DNA of 64,000 nucleotides from assembly GCA_030062745.1 (NCBI GenBank), contig CP099839.1, positions 10,104,118 through 10,168,117 of the forward strand. The letters are read 5' to 3'. The notes below the pieces were generated by a model that saw only the letters and a program-made list of their open reading frames with translations, was not told the origin of the DNA and searched no databases. The position numbers were made by a program, and so were the translations under genes. Below are positions 35,801-50,800 of this stretch, piece by piece (position 1 is the first letter of the stretch; the number at the start of each line of letters is the position of its first letter). The stretch comes from Capitulum mitella (taxonomy: Eukaryota; Arthropoda; Thecostraca; Pollicipedomorpha; Pollicipedidae).

Positions 35801-38800
35801 CATCCCCTTCCCCCACCGCAGCGCCTGCCGTTGTACCACGGCGGCGCCGCGGCAAAACGCGGCACCGTCCCACGCTGCGGAACACCACCGAAGGCTCCAC
35901 TTTGGCCACCATCAGGGTCGCAGTCCGTGAACGCGTCGTGAGGGGGGGGGGGCGTGGCTGCGAGCCACGTGATGCACAGCTGTCGGCGCCAAACCCCGCG
36001 TGCCCTATTTTTTTCTCGATGATCTCGAGCCTTCACGTTGACGAAACCATGGAAAATGCCATCTCAGCTCAAACGCCCATTTCCGGAAAATGTTTGCTTA
36101 ACATACGACATTACATAAAATTCTTCTCACTGACGCTCAATGTGAAAAAAAACAATCAGGGTGACTTAGCGTCTCGGATAGAAGTCACGGAGACGTGACG
36201 TCATACACTAAGCGCTAGGTTCCGATCACTACCGGAGAAGGACAGGCCGTGCGTCAGGCCATTCCTATCAGTGCTGCCCAAGGGGGGGGGGGTGTGACGA
36301 GCTACAATATGTCCAGAGCACCACGGTACATAAACAACTGAATATGAAACCCGACAACAGAAACGCTGTTGAGAGACAAGAATGATTCCAAAACTGTGAT
36401 TATGAACGCAGGATCGTTCAACATCAGGCCCACACGGAAGGAAGTTCAGGCTTCGTGTGGATGGCGGGGAGCCGCAACGCTGCAGTCAGCCGCAATAATT
36501 CCACGTTTCAAATCGGGCTAACAATGCAAGATGTAGACAATGGGCGGGTGCGGACCCGGATATCATATATTTATACCAGACCCGGCGTCGGCCGGTTTGT
36601 CGCGACGTCAGAACCTACTGTTGCCGGGTGTAATACCCGGCTTGGTGGCACGTGCTCCGTGGCCCGAGGGCATACGGGACGGCGATGGTTTCATCAGGCG
36701 GCGGCTGTCGGGTCGGCCCGGTGAGCGAGTGGGTCGCCACGGGGAACAGAGCTCGCGGAACCGAGCGGCGAGCGCCGTCACAGAGCCAGTGTGACGGTCG
36801 GGCTGGACCGGGTGACGGCCCGGGAGCTCAGGGAGACACGGGGCGCGGTCACTGCGGTGAACAGCCCGCGGCCGGCGGCCTGACTGAATCCAGTGACTAC
36901 GCCGGTAGGTCCGGAGGAGACGGTATGCAAATATGACTTGCACAGAGGGCCAGCGGGTACAGACAATTGCCCTCACACGTTATGTTTCCGTACGTTTTCA
37001 CGGGAGTTCGCTGAGCAACGCCAATGAGTTAAGACAATTCATAGACAGGTTTACGGGTTTTAACGTTACTATTAATCACAAAACAACAGTTTTCCAGAAC
37101 AGCCTAGGGCATTTCAACGGAAGACAAAGGACAGATAAGTGTAACACAACAGAGCTTCGAGCATCTTCTCCCATAGGAAAACTGACCATAGCAATCTTAC
37201 GCAATCCCCGGGACATAGATAATATGTCCGAGGCAAGGATATGACCATTATCTCGAAACACAGGGGCAAACAGGTCTCGACTGAGTTCATTTACTATCAT
37301 GGATCAGGCGATTGACAAAAGTACGTATTACTACCACTGTGTAACTTCAAAAACCCTTTCACCCACCCAGGATGCTACATAAGACTCCGCAGTCACTCAA
37401 TACCAAATGTCCACGTACTCCTTAGCAGTCTGCCATGTCTGCGACGAGTTTCAGCACATCCATTTTTCCGACCGGGGCGTAATATTTCAAAGAACAAAGG
37501 CACGCTGATGGGTTGCGGGTACCAGACACGTTTGTCTGCTGTTCCCTGGCGGACATATTACTCACAAGCCAGCCCATTTCGCAACTCTGAATTCCATTTC
37601 GAGGACGAATATTACACGCGTCTTTTCAGCCGACTGCTTTACATCTTAGATCAAAGCACGTGCTCCAAACTTTCACATCAAAGACTGGAACGCTGGTCAA
37701 CGACGCAGGAAAGAGTGCCATTTCAAACTGGAACAAAGGGAAAACGCACGGCAGAATACACAGGCGAAAATAAATATACGACAGGTGACGAGACCCACGG
37801 AGCTCAATCACAGTATGGTCGCCGCTGGAACACTTTCTGGACAGCGATAATTCATCTGCTCTTGATAAGGATATGAAAAAAACAGTTACAAAAAGTGTCA
37901 GCACAAAACACAGACGTTACTCCCAATATCGCACAATATCGCGATTCCGAAAAGGCAAATGGATGCGCGGCGTGACTCCATGTGTCTACGCCTTCCAAAT
38001 AATACTTAATTTCAGAACAACGATATCTAAAATGCCACAAGCACTTGTGATTGTTGGGCTAATTTTAACTATCCGGAACATTCCGCGAGCGACTGGAGTA
38101 GTCAAAAGAAGTCATGAGACCTTTCGGATCCTGATCTGAAACATCAGTTCCGTGGTCGTACCCCAGTGATATCACGCATCTCCAATGGGTTTTAGGACAG
38201 TGCACGGTAACTGAATACCGGACCCAACACATTATAAGGGTAAAATGCGGACAGATGCTTCATCAAAGGCAATCACTAGCAGCAAAGCAAGTAACCCCTG
38301 CTGTTGCCATAGCACGTGCCAAAGGCTGAGCTCAAGGAGTTGTCCAGCAGTCATCTTGGCTTACTTCATTCCACAAGCCAACGGGAGGAATCAATGTCTT
38401 CAGGCGCCAATGTTGCCCACACTGTTTGCATCTGTTCGCACAAGCGTTCTACGACATTGCACTGGGAGGGGATGCATTTTACGTACAGCAAAGATACCAC
38501 AAATCTCGATAATAAACTACCCCTAATATCCATTCGAACAGCCGCAGAGTACCGTCCAAACGCGCGCCAATGCCTCCGGTGAGCGCAAAGCGTACACATG
38601 CATCACGCTCCGGCCGCAGCTCCTGTCTAAATTACCACAACGAAGACGGACGGCCGGCCAGACGACGCCGGTCCGGAGCCATCCGTCACCGTTATTTCGA
38701 CGGCAACCCGCGCCCACTCAGGCCGGATGCAAACAGGCCCTAGGACGGCCGAGTCCGCCCGCGCCGCCCAGTAAGGGCCGCTTTATCGCCGCCGCCGTGC

Positions 38801-41800
38801 CGGCGCCACGCCGAATGGCCGGCCGGGCTTCCGCTGCCGCCTGCGGCCGCCAAATCTGCGGCCCGGCTCATCCGCGACGTCTGGCAACAGCTGCTCCGAG
38901 CGGCGGCAGCGGCGACACACAACACGCGCTCTTCATGGATAACGCGCGTCACAACGCCTGCGCACGCCGCAGTACGTTTGACTAAGGTCCGCACGTGACA
39001 TCTGCCGACTTATTTCCGGGGGGGGGGGGGGCAGGACGCCGGAAAGAGCTCAGCCGGAGAGGCCTCAGAGGGGCCGGAGAGGTCGAGACAATTAAATCAG
39101 TGCCGGTCTTTACGGGACACGCTGAGATCAATCCCACCCTGACGCGCCTAGCAACGCACTGAACAGTCCCGGTGCTTTTTCTGCACGGAAACGTTTAGTT
39201 TGTCGTCAGTCAACTCTGGCTTCATCATTCTCGCGAAAATATTGTTATATTTCCTGAGACAATATTTCTCACTGAATCATCCTCCGATGCCAGTACCCCT
39301 GGGCTATTTCTTCATGATTTCGACGACCAGGCTCATTTCGCGCACAAAGCCTTTCCGCCGGCTGTCGTGAGGAAATAGGAAATCTCTCGCGCAGCATGAT
39401 CCCCAAAATGTTGAGATTCCAGCCAGCACATTCAGTCCCGGTATGGTGAAATGCTGGTTAGTAAAATGGCTCAACCCAAACTGACGTATGCACAAAGGGA
39501 AGCTTCATGTCAGTGCTCTCTGATATACTTTTCCTCGTGTTTTGGCGTCCCATTTTTCAAATATTGACAAAGGAACCAATCTGATGTCCTAATGGTGACA
39601 GCGGCTACCATTTTCAGTACAAAATCGCTATAACTTGGCCCCAAAGTCGCTCTCATGAAACACAACGTTATCGCATTAAAGCAACATCGTGAAAAACGAC
39701 ACCCCAAATTTCGTGCAGGAAATCCGTCGAGGCGAAAGGAAATTCTTCGCGTCATTTGTAAGTTTGCACTGTATGGTGTTCTCTCACAATCGTTACTGAG
39801 ACCACTTTAGAACATAGCCACAGTTGACCCTTGCGAGAAAAGGGCAAACGCGCAAAGTTCCGAACGAAATCCCATCTCAGGAATGTGTCGCCGCCGGAAG
39901 AATTGGGTCATGCATGACAAGATCCGTTCGAGAACGCCTGATTTAACTTCACATGACAGTAGCTAAGTGGTCATCGTTAAACCGAGCGTCTGATGCTCCA
40001 CAAAGTTACGAATGGCAAGTTCTGCGGTTAGCCGTTTCCGTAGGTGTAAGCTTCCTTCTCTAAAAGCCTCCTTCCCCGAATCTCCAGTGGCAGATCTGCG
40101 TTTCTTCGTCTTCTGTACACAACATGATGCAAGAGTCAAGAAACTTTGATTACACCATCTATAAACGTTTCGTGGCTTATAGACGCAGTCACTGCTGCAA
40201 AGTCGCCCGTGTTTCCAGGGCGGGTTGCCAGGCAGTCTGGGCCGGTTCGCGCGGGGCACAGCTGCTCCGTGTGCCCCGCCTACTCACAGTTAAGCCTCGG
40301 ACGTCACCTCCTTGCGAGGCTCAGCGCGTTCGGCCCCACTGCAGCGTGGTAACGACCACCTACGTGAAGCCAGGCAGCGCCGTGCCAGACAGCGCTGTGT
40401 GCTGGAGGGCGGCGGGCGCGGGAGGGTGATGTCGCGGTCTGGAGAGGTGTGCGCTCACCACAGCCTCGTCCTCGACTGCACTGTTCTGGCACGCTGGGCC
40501 TGCGTGCCGCGGCTGGCAGACAACGGCACCGTTCGGCCGCCGTTTTACCCCACAACGCAGTGTGAGACCAGGTGCCGGCCGTCAGACGGTCAAACCGGCC
40601 GGGAGGTGCAATCTGAACAGACATGGTCCTCACCGGAACAGTTCGTCGCCCTCGGACGCATCATCGGACGGCCAAACTGGCCCACGGGTACACTCGGTTA
40701 TACCGGTTCTGGCCTGTGTCGGAGGGTGGCAATACTGACGGGCAGAAAGAGGTTACCGGCTCGGCAGTGTGTGGCCACGCCAGCCGGTATGTGAGCCCAT
40801 CACAATAGCCCTGTCGCTGGTATACCATGGCCGAAGCGATGTTGCATCGTAGCACAGCACATGTAGCACCGCTTCAAAAATGTCGCGAATATCGCGTATT
40901 TTAACATATTCTTCTATCCTCGATGCAAATTTCCAAGCCGTTTATCAGGTATGACAAGCTCCCTCCCGAGAAAAATGGTTTCGCTCTGAAGACCAATGAA
41001 AAGGCCAGGAAACTTTGCACTGTGGACGACCTTTATCACCTAAGTAACGTAACTTGTCAGACATGACAAACGTGAGCAACGAAACAGACGCCCACAGGTC
41101 GTCTTTTATTGAACGCCGGAACTTTTTTAATACTTCTGGCATTCTCTCCTTTCTCAGTGCAGCATTTGGGAAACAAAAACTTCAAAATGTGGAAGACATA
41201 ACTGTGTCTATGTCTCTCCGGAGTAGTACACGGGGATAGAATAGCTCAACGTCTAGAAGCACCTTCTCAAACGCAGCTTGGTGTCCAGAAATATCAGGTT
41301 CGCAAAAAGCAATTAAATGTCTAAAGACCTGTTCCCACAGGCAGCTCTATGTTCGGAAAAACGGAGCGGGGAATCGCCTGGGTCTCAAATCCTCCTGATA
41401 TACTGGCATCCCCGTCAGCGCGGGGCCGAAGGCTACAGCACATTCAATAGACCAACTGTAGCTGCGTCAGCAGAAAAATAAACCAGCCGACTCAGCTGGT
41501 CAGCGGAACTGTCCACTCGTAACTGGCCGCTACGGCTAAACACAGAGCCGGGCACGGCCGTCCAGTACAGCCAGGCAACTCGCAGTGGTCCAAAAGAGCC
41601 AGACATCAGGCCCAGCGCAGCCGTCCAACGCGACCATCCAGGCCGAAAATGGGCAAAGCGGCCACACGGACCATTTCCCAGGTGTGCCAGGACTGGTCGC
41701 TTCAGAAATATTACCGCCATCGCCATTCTCTCCCCTCGTAACCAATACAAATAGCACCTTCAAAGGGAAGACATTGTGTTCAGTCTTAAGCTCAGGAGAC

Positions 41801-44800
41801 GGCAGCGGCGAGGCAAAACTGACGAAATGGTATCCTTGAAGTGTTAACCGGTAAAATGACATCTTAACAAGGTATACTTGCCCGTGAAAATTTACCGTAC
41901 ATATGCTTGTGACAAACAGGAACACACTCCCCACGATGTCTGTCTAGCAGTGTCGTGCAGTTGAAGCAATGCAGCTACCAGAAACATAGGCGTCTGCCCA
42001 TGGCCTGTTACGCCTTGTTCATTCCAGACCGCTTCAGGAGTTACCAGCCTCCTTAGGTCCTCGGCAGGCCATGAAATATGATAAAACCATCGGACGACCA
42101 CATCGGGACCTCGGCGCTTAACCAGCAAACAAGACGTTCAGATCTCCGGCAGGACATGAAAAGAAGCCAGCAAACGTGGCTTCCGCTCATCTGCGCCGTG
42201 CGCTGCAAAACCAGTATGCCAAAACGTGTCAACGGAAGGCATTTTCTCAGCGCCAAGCCCCGGTGCCACAATGTTCTCAGAACACGCTTCAGTTGCCGGC
42301 ACGGTCCCTAGGACGTGACACTTTAAGCCCTGGCCCGAACTTCAGACACCGTCGGGTCGGTGACACATCTCCCCGCGCGGCAGACCCTGACTTCTGATGG
42401 CGGCAGCTCGGCACCAAAACAGACCCAGTGTGGACGCTCGGCCCGGCCTGCCGGCACGAGCCGCGGTCCAATTCGCCGTGATCCGATTACAGCCGCCACC
42501 CAGCCGGCACCGGAAAATGTTTTTCTGCGGACGTTCCGCGCGAAAATGGCGCAAAAAAGGACAAGGATACGGAAGAGGTGGAAGAGGAGGGCAGCAGAAG
42601 AGGCACAAACCGCGCCTCCTCGCCCCGCAACAGTCTTCACACACCTCACAAAGCAGGTATCAAGCATCACCCATCACGAGGCAACGCGAGAAGGACGTGA
42701 CACCGCATATGCCTTCTCCCAAAGTTATGCCGGATGTCGGCTGGTACAACGCGGCGGAGGCTGTGATATCTGGCACTTTAATTTACCAAGTGATGAGCCA
42801 GGGGCTCTCCGTCCATCCAATGACGGGACAGTGTCCATTCTACGTCGTCCCAGAGATGAGGCGATGATCTCCGCGCCAGCTCGCAAAAAAGGCCAAGCCT
42901 CCTTCCTGACGTAAGCGAGGTCGGACTCGTCATCAGCCTTTCAACAGTCGGCCTCCTATCGCCCAGCACCGCCAGGCGTCGGCCGCCCGCCCACTGCCAG
43001 GCGACGACACACCACTCCCCCTCCTCACCCGGTCAACAGCCAGCGTTCCGGCGTGAACGTCTCGCGCGTCTTCTCCTCGTCGTTCCAGTAGCCGCGGAAG
43101 GTGTTGTAGCCGCGCGAGCAGAGCTGGCCGGGGGTGCCGGGCGGCACGATTCGGCCCCGCTCGTCGACCACCTTCAGCTCGTTGTAGTCGAGCGGGTAGC
43201 CGACCGTGCCGCACCGGTGCTCCATGTCGTCGGTCGGGAAGCCGACGGTCAGCAGCGGGCTCGTCTCGGTCAGGCCGTACGCCACCTGAGGGCGTCACCG
43301 GCGTCAGCGGCCAGCCGGCGCGACGCTTCGGCCGCGGTCAGCTGGGGCAGACCGCCTGATGACGTCACGGCGTGAACAGCGGTCTCAGACCGCGGGCTGG
43401 CCGTGCCAGTCGCCTGAGCGCGCTACGTGGCGGGCAGCCGGCTGGTAAGGCGCTCAGACTGCGGTCTCATACCGCCCTGGGACGGCCACCAGACGGCATG
43501 AAGACGGCGACCAGGCTCAGTACTGGGGCAGAGGTTACACACGGCGCTCAGACGGTCACACGTAAACAAGAAAGAAAGCACACATATTCACATATGGGAG
43601 ACGCGGCTTACGCGGGCAGAACAACGTTCGGAACGCGGACAAACACGGCAGACGAATACCATAGACATTCAGGAGAAACCGCGAGAGTAGGTTCCGAACA
43701 AACCTGCCCCCAGTTTTTCGTCCAGACACATGGACATACGCAGGACATTTTGAGGCACACTTCACCGCAGCTGGGGCAGAGTATTGTTGCAGGCTGAATC
43801 ATTTCAGACAGACGCCACGAGCTAGCGATCAAAAGAATGGACGGCTTCATGACGTTGCTCATCAACAACGCATGGGAGTCGGGTATATTTGACGGCCCAT
43901 TGAATATTATTTGATTGCAAAAAAAACTAAGGAGAAAGAAAATTTTCGGCCACCCTTGGCTTACTGCATTCCAGATAACGCAATACCAAAGATTCCCTCG
44001 CAAAAAACAACACTGTCAAGTTGCATTAAAGAGAATGCTCCACCTTGGTCGACGTTTCGTAACTAGACTTGGCTGATGTGAAAAAGCCAATAGGTCTGTT
44101 TTCAGCATTCATTTCTACGAAAAACACACATATGCATCAGAAACTGTAATCAATAAGCAATTATATATTCAAGTCATCACCACTGTGCCATTATATTAAC
44201 CTTCTGTAAACGTTCACTAGACTGCAGCCGCCTGTGACATTGCACAAACAGGGCACACGGGAAAACCATGAGCAATCATTCGAAACGTCGTCAGTGTAGT
44301 GTTTTGAGACATCGCGCCAATTAGAAATACACATTTACGACTTCGGTCTACAAAAACGCAATTTCAGCTTCAAACACGTGTTCGCGATGAAAAAGCCCCT
44401 CTAAATCAAGCAATCGAGGCTGCCATACGTATTCCAGCGTGTATCGATGGCGGCATACAAGCTATTCAGCACCCACCAAATGTGAGATTCCTGCAACGAT
44501 CCTACCACTTTCTGTTCTTCCTGGGAGCATGTCAGTTCTACATTTTTCTTGGCGTACGTCATCCATGAGTGGCAAAGAGCGGCGAAATAACGTGAGATCA
44601 GGTATCAAACGAGGGATGTTGAAAGGAAACCGGTTGATAAGAATCGACACGAAGCATTCCTGGCACGCAGCGCAGTTTACCAGTTAGCTGTGCCGTTGAA
44701 CAGCTCGCAATACGGCATATGTAATGCGAATATTTATAGATTTTTGACGATGCATGATCACTCATGGTCTTCTGGGGGCCTGATACACGTTCGGCTGTGC

Positions 44801-47800
44801 AGTGCTGTCGCAGACGAATCGCAGAGGTCAACTTTAGAGCTGCCCCTTCGGAGAAGACTTCCGCCAGATGTCGTGCCGACGAACACGAGCTTGACTTCCG
44901 CAACTTGCAGCCCGAAAGATGCCCCAGGATAATCGCTTCCCAGAGCACAGAGGCGGGATATATTTGGCCAGAACGTCGTTTCCCACAAACACCAGAGCGG
45001 CTGGTGCGCCAACTCGGCAACCAAACGCCCGGGACGGCCGGGGAACGGGAGGGGGGGGGGGCGCCCGACCGACACTGTTGCGCCAAGCCTCCATTACCGT
45101 CGCCGACAAAACACATCATTTATGCATTCTGTTGATCTGGCGGGGGCCATTTCGCTTCTGAGTCTACGGGCGTTGACGGATCGCGTCGACGGCCGGCCGG
45201 CCGGCGGCGGAAACGGCCAAAAGGCCCTCCGGCGCCGCCTAATCGCGCCGATCGGCGCCGTCTCGTGCCGCCGCGGCCGCCGCGGCCGCCGCGGTCGATA
45301 CACGTGCGGGGCGGCCCGCGCGGCTGCGGCCGCCGCCCCACGCGCCGACCCGCTGTCTGATGGATAACACGCCGACTTTTTCGCCCGTAAAATCGGCGGG
45401 CTTTTTCGCGCCGGCAGGCGGCACAAACAGCGATTCAATCGGCGGTGAGAGCCCCGCTGCCGGCGGAAAGGTGCGGCGATCGAGAAGTTCGACAACGACC
45501 GAGGACAAATAGTCCCGACACAAAACGTTCGGGGGAGGGAGTTCGCGTCGAAACATGACACGTTCGAGCGGAGCGACCCAGGCTTACACAGAAAGTGACA
45601 TCAACACCAATATGCCATTGACCCTGCTCGCGTATGCGGGACGGGGCTTCAGGAGCCCCTCCGTTTTCCTCTTTTTCTCGCCATTTTTAGAGTGTCTGAA
45701 GCAGCTTCGAGAAACTTGGTGACTTTCCTTAACTGTTCTCAATTCTATTTCGTTCAGGGGCGGAGTCAAGACAAGTTTTTGGGAGACACCTCTGGCCATT
45801 TTTAATAGCGCTGAAGGTAAAAGAAAAAATGGCTGCCAAAAATGGAGGTTTTAAGATAGAACGTAAGACCTTTTATGGATGTAGAAGTAGATGCCTGGGA
45901 AAACATATAAAAAACTGTTCACTTGAGGTAGCTTCACAAGGTCAGGTGAAGGTCAAAAGTCTGAGTTTCATTTTATGTAAATATTTATGACGCTAATATT
46001 CAAAATGTAAAACAGGGAGTACGTATACCTCAGCATAGCGCCCTTTACTTGTGCTTCAGGTTTTAGGTCGAAATCAGGTCGGGTCAAGGAGCTATGACCT
46101 TAAACGTCCGCGCGCATGCCCTATGTCAAGAGCGGCCGCAAACAGGACTTTGAAAAACAGTCAGTTTAACTGCTTGGAAACGTTTCCAAGCACCATAAAA
46201 TGAAACCATGGCCACTCCACGTGACTCTCAGGCCATTTGAAGACATTTAAGGACAAAGGCCGTCAACTGACCTAATGAAGATGCGAGCATAACAGTTCCT
46301 CCTTTTTCATGCCCCTGGTATCACTTATGTTAACATTTGCAAACCGTGTAATACGATTTGTAGTTCTTAAGCATAACATGTCTGGTAAAATCTGAAAATA
46401 TACTTAACTTTCATTTTATCTCGTTTTTCAAAAAGTGAAGATGAAATACGACACTCCACGTATTTTCCAAGCCTCGTGAACGCCAATGAATTTTCCCAAA
46501 ATTCTAAACGCATGGTCCAGTGGGTAAACGCCACCGATAACCTCTCGATGCATGCTGATTATGCATGCTAACATGTATCAAAATCGGTCCAAAGCGGCGG
46601 AGTTATTACAAGTCCTAAATACCCCCACCCCTCCTGACCTTTCTGCCGGTTTCCACCCCTTTCAGGATTCTCAAAACTTTTTTGATAAAAATGTAACTTA
46701 TGTCACGGCGAATCGGATCGTCTGTTGCGATGAAATCGGACGGGTAGTTGTCGAGATCGGGGAAAGGAAGAGGGCGACGATTACATTCCCTATCCCATAC
46801 GGGACTGCGTCCTAGCGCTATGGGTACGGGAATAGGGTAAAGAAGCCCTGACGTGACCAGCATGACACGTTCATGTCCGAGACCAGCACATGCTCCAAGC
46901 ACTACGCACAGATGATACATATAACGCCGAGTTAGCTGCTCCATGCGGCAGAAGCCACTCACCACAGCTCCCTTCATGCCCAAGTCCTTGATCATCGCCT
47001 CCATCAGGTGGTACGGCACCGGCGCGCCAGCCACCAAGCCCGAATACAGCGAGCTCAGGTCGTATTCCTTCAGATTCGGCAGGTTCACCATGTCCACGAA
47101 CATGGTTGGCGTGCCGTACATGTAGGTTATCCTGCGCGGTCAAGGGGGAGGGTCACGACGCAACGACGGGGACTGGACGGGACGCACGGACAACCTGATA
47201 CCATGCTCGCAGGGACGACATGTACGTTTTGGTTCATTCAGGCAGAAATTGAAACAAAACTTTGGCTTCGCGTTGCAGGCCCCCCCCCCCCGCCTTAAAA
47301 AAACGAGTTCCAATCGAATCCGAGCGCTACAAGCTCTCTGGAAAGGACAATTACAATTCCCAAAGGACAGCGCTCCATTCACGGAGAGTGTGCACAGTCT
47401 CTTTGTCTAGCACACTTGGAATAACAGACTCCCAACATCTACGTGCGCAGTACATTATGTCTGTACCTGTTGATCGCTCTGTCCTTCCTCGACGTCAGAG
47501 CCGCCAAACGCTGGGGAAGCGCGGGCAACACGAGCCAGCTCACCGTTCGTCCTGCGTGGCGCGGATCGAGGCCTCTGCGTCGAAAGTCGCCGACGGGAAG
47601 ACGAGCGTGTTCCCGAACAGCGGCGCCAGGATCGAGCCGCCCACGCAGCCGAAGCAGTGGTACAGCGGCACCGACATGCAGATCCGATCGCCGCCCTTGT
47701 CGAACCCCACCCGGCCGGCCATCATCAGCATGTTGTTGACGACGTTGTGGTGCGAGAGGGTGGCGCCCTTCGGCAGTCCGGTGGTGCCCTGGCGGACGGA

Positions 47801-50800
47801 GCAGTCATGACTTCAGATCACGTCAGGTCAGGCAAGGTAAGACAAGCTCAAGTCAGGTCACGTACGGTCCGGCAAGGTCAGACGAGGTCAGGTCAGGTGA
47901 GATCACACAAGGCCAGGTCAGGTAGGTCAGGTCAAGTCAGGTCACGGCAGATCACTTCGGGTTAAAAACGAAGCCATGAGTTATGGCCGGCACGAGCACA
48001 CAAGGGTCCGACGACGCAAAACGGAACATCCAAGAGGGACAACGGTCGCCAAATCCACCGAACCGGTCATGAAATGTGAACGCGGTAGGTCGCGCCACGC
48101 CTTCAGCGTGCTTGTGACGTCAGACATTGGCCGTCTGACTGCTGTCAAGGTCGCGGGTATCGTTTCTGCGGCTCTCTGAAAAAGTCAGTTTCGTTCACCG
48201 CCGGTAACTGAATGAGACCACCACACCGACGCGGCCTGGCACAGGAAAACGTCGAAAAACATGCGGGGTAGTGTGTCGGGTGAGCTCCAAGCTTTCGCGA
48301 GCAAAACACAACGAAAGCAGCCGACGCGATGCAGTTCCAAAGCGGCAAAACACCAGTGGGGTGCTATTTTTGAAGCCAAGACGCAGCAAAATACAACCGG
48401 ACGGGACTCGGCGCGCCAAGCCACGGACCTCCTATTGCACCGTGGTGGAGCGAAAACAGCGCGCGTCCTGCATAATCCGCTGCAGCCCGAGCTCGAGGTT
48501 ACAGCCTTCGGGGATATCTCGAGAAGCCCGTCACCCGGACAAAAAACAAGGCCAAACGATGGGGTCATCTCTGAGTCTATAGCGACGCATAAAAAGGATA
48601 CTCTTACTGATGAATTAAAACATTTTTGGCGTACCCAAATGACAGCGCACGGTGCCAGGTACGCAAAACAAAGCGAACAAAACAACGACAAATTTGGCAG
48701 CAACACGACTTGCTTATTTGGCGCAACATGTACGGTGAAGTGCCAAATACGAACTTCAAAACTGCCGATCTTTAGAAACATGGGGCACAACTTTCGCGTT
48801 ATCATGACGTTAAAAAAAGAATGACGAGCTCCACCAAAACGAGGATCGGGGCGCAAGGCTTAAAATCAATCTTAAAATGGACTTAAATCAAGCGGGCGGG
48901 CGAAAATACACCACCACGAGTTCCATCTAGCGGCTGCTGTCGAAATATCAATGGTTTTATACGCACTAGATGGCGGCCTGCGCTTGCATCCCTTTTGTTT
49001 GGAAAACATTTACTGCCGACGTGTACGCACCCATGAGTCACAGCAAGCCATGAGGTGTCATACAACATGGCTGTGAAGTCAAAGGCCTTCTCGCTGGACC
49101 CACACTTTGGCAGTCGCATGGCGACAGAGCTCTAGGCTACCCCGATAATGAGAGATTTGAATCGCCACCATGTGTAGAGGACGACCTTGATAAACGTCTG
49201 GGTATGAGTCTGAATCTCGGTCACCGGCAGAGTTCCATTAAGCTGTGGCGAACAAATGCAGGACAGCCTTTTTCTTTCAGACGATTGGTACAAACAATTC
49301 CTGCGCAAATACAATACATCATTCACGGTAGAGCTGCGTAAACATAGTTTTTTCCAATAACTGATGTCATCCAGAACATCACTTTATTTCCATGTATTCT
49401 CATTCTACTTCACGTGTCGCCAAGAACATAGCTGGGTGTTAAGACATTCCACATGTCCCTTTTGTAGAGGGTCGCCTTAACCCGCGCCCGGCTGGACCTC
49501 AAAATACAATTCGCCCGACGAGTGTGGGGGGATGGATATCCCCCAGGCTGTGTGTCGCACGGAAAAATGGAATACCAGCAACAAGAACCTATGAAAGCGA
49601 GTCGAGTGAGTACATTTTTTAAATCTGGTTCAATACTGAGGTCATCTGAGGTCAAGCAGATCATACTCAGCTACGTGGAAGTGAGACAAAAAGGAAACTG
49701 GCATTGTGATTTCCATTATGGTGGAGTGATAAGATGATCAACATGCCGAACACATTCATAGCGCGAATGATCCAAGTAATGAAAGAGGTCAGGTGAGGCC
49801 ACGGCCTAGTTTCATGCAAGAATGTGGCGGTATCATGATACATCGCCTTCAATTTATGCGCTGGCTTTGGTAACAAGCGGGACTGTGGATGATGACCGTA
49901 ATATAGTACAAGACTTGATAAATATTTGCCACTGCTCGGAACGTCAACTTGGGTCAAGCGAGGTCATCAGAAGTTACTGGCCTTTGGTGACCCCCGTTGA
50001 CCTTAGGTAAGCTTACACTTGCCCTGAATTTGATTTCGTCGTCTATTTCTACCCTACAAAACAATAAACTACTGTCTCTAGACAAGCAAATTTGGCTTTA
50101 CGGAAATCGTATGTTGCGGGCAACGGATACCCATACCGGGATCATGACCTCAGCCAAGGTCACGCGTGTTCTGGTCATATGATGGCATCATGTCACTAGC
50201 CATGGTCCTGACAATACCTGAGCATCAAAACCCAGCAAAACTTCGCTAAAATTTGTCAGATCTCGAAAAATCCCAAAAGTGACATAACTTGAGGTCACTG
50301 ACCTTCGATTTCCCAAAAAATCCGAAGTATACAAGTTGTTACATTTATTACATTCTGCTACCTCTGCACGTTGCATAGCAATCTGCCCAATCCTGAAACA
50401 AAAATAATAAGGATTACGATTTTTCTGGAGGCTGACTTCTTTGACCTGACTTCGGTCAGTGATATAACCTGCTTGAATGTTTAAATTTCCACACAGGGAG
50501 TAAAATGGAAAAGAAAAAGGTACTGAAAATTTTGCGGTCCTGCGCAACGCCTTTTTTTCGCTACGCTCGAAAAGCCTTGGTGGGGAGGGCAGATTTCCGT
50601 CCTACACCCGGCCAGGCTTGGGCTAAGAAGCCCAAACACCATGAAATCTCCTTTCTGCAAATGAACCTCAATGCAACGTAGGCATGCGTTGCTCCCATCA
50701 TAGGTCTTTTAGTCGTTTTCGATGAGAGCTCCCGTTCTATCGTAGGAAACTTCATCCACAGAGGCTTCCCTCAAGCGGCTCTCCATGACAGAGTTGTCAC

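Noticed and set aside
48185-48856. Overlapping open frames of 223 aa (minus) and 187 aa (plus, 48261-48824)
   Set aside because: No recognisable domain, both strands open together, intronic position, and no start context or partner exons. Not supported as a gene.
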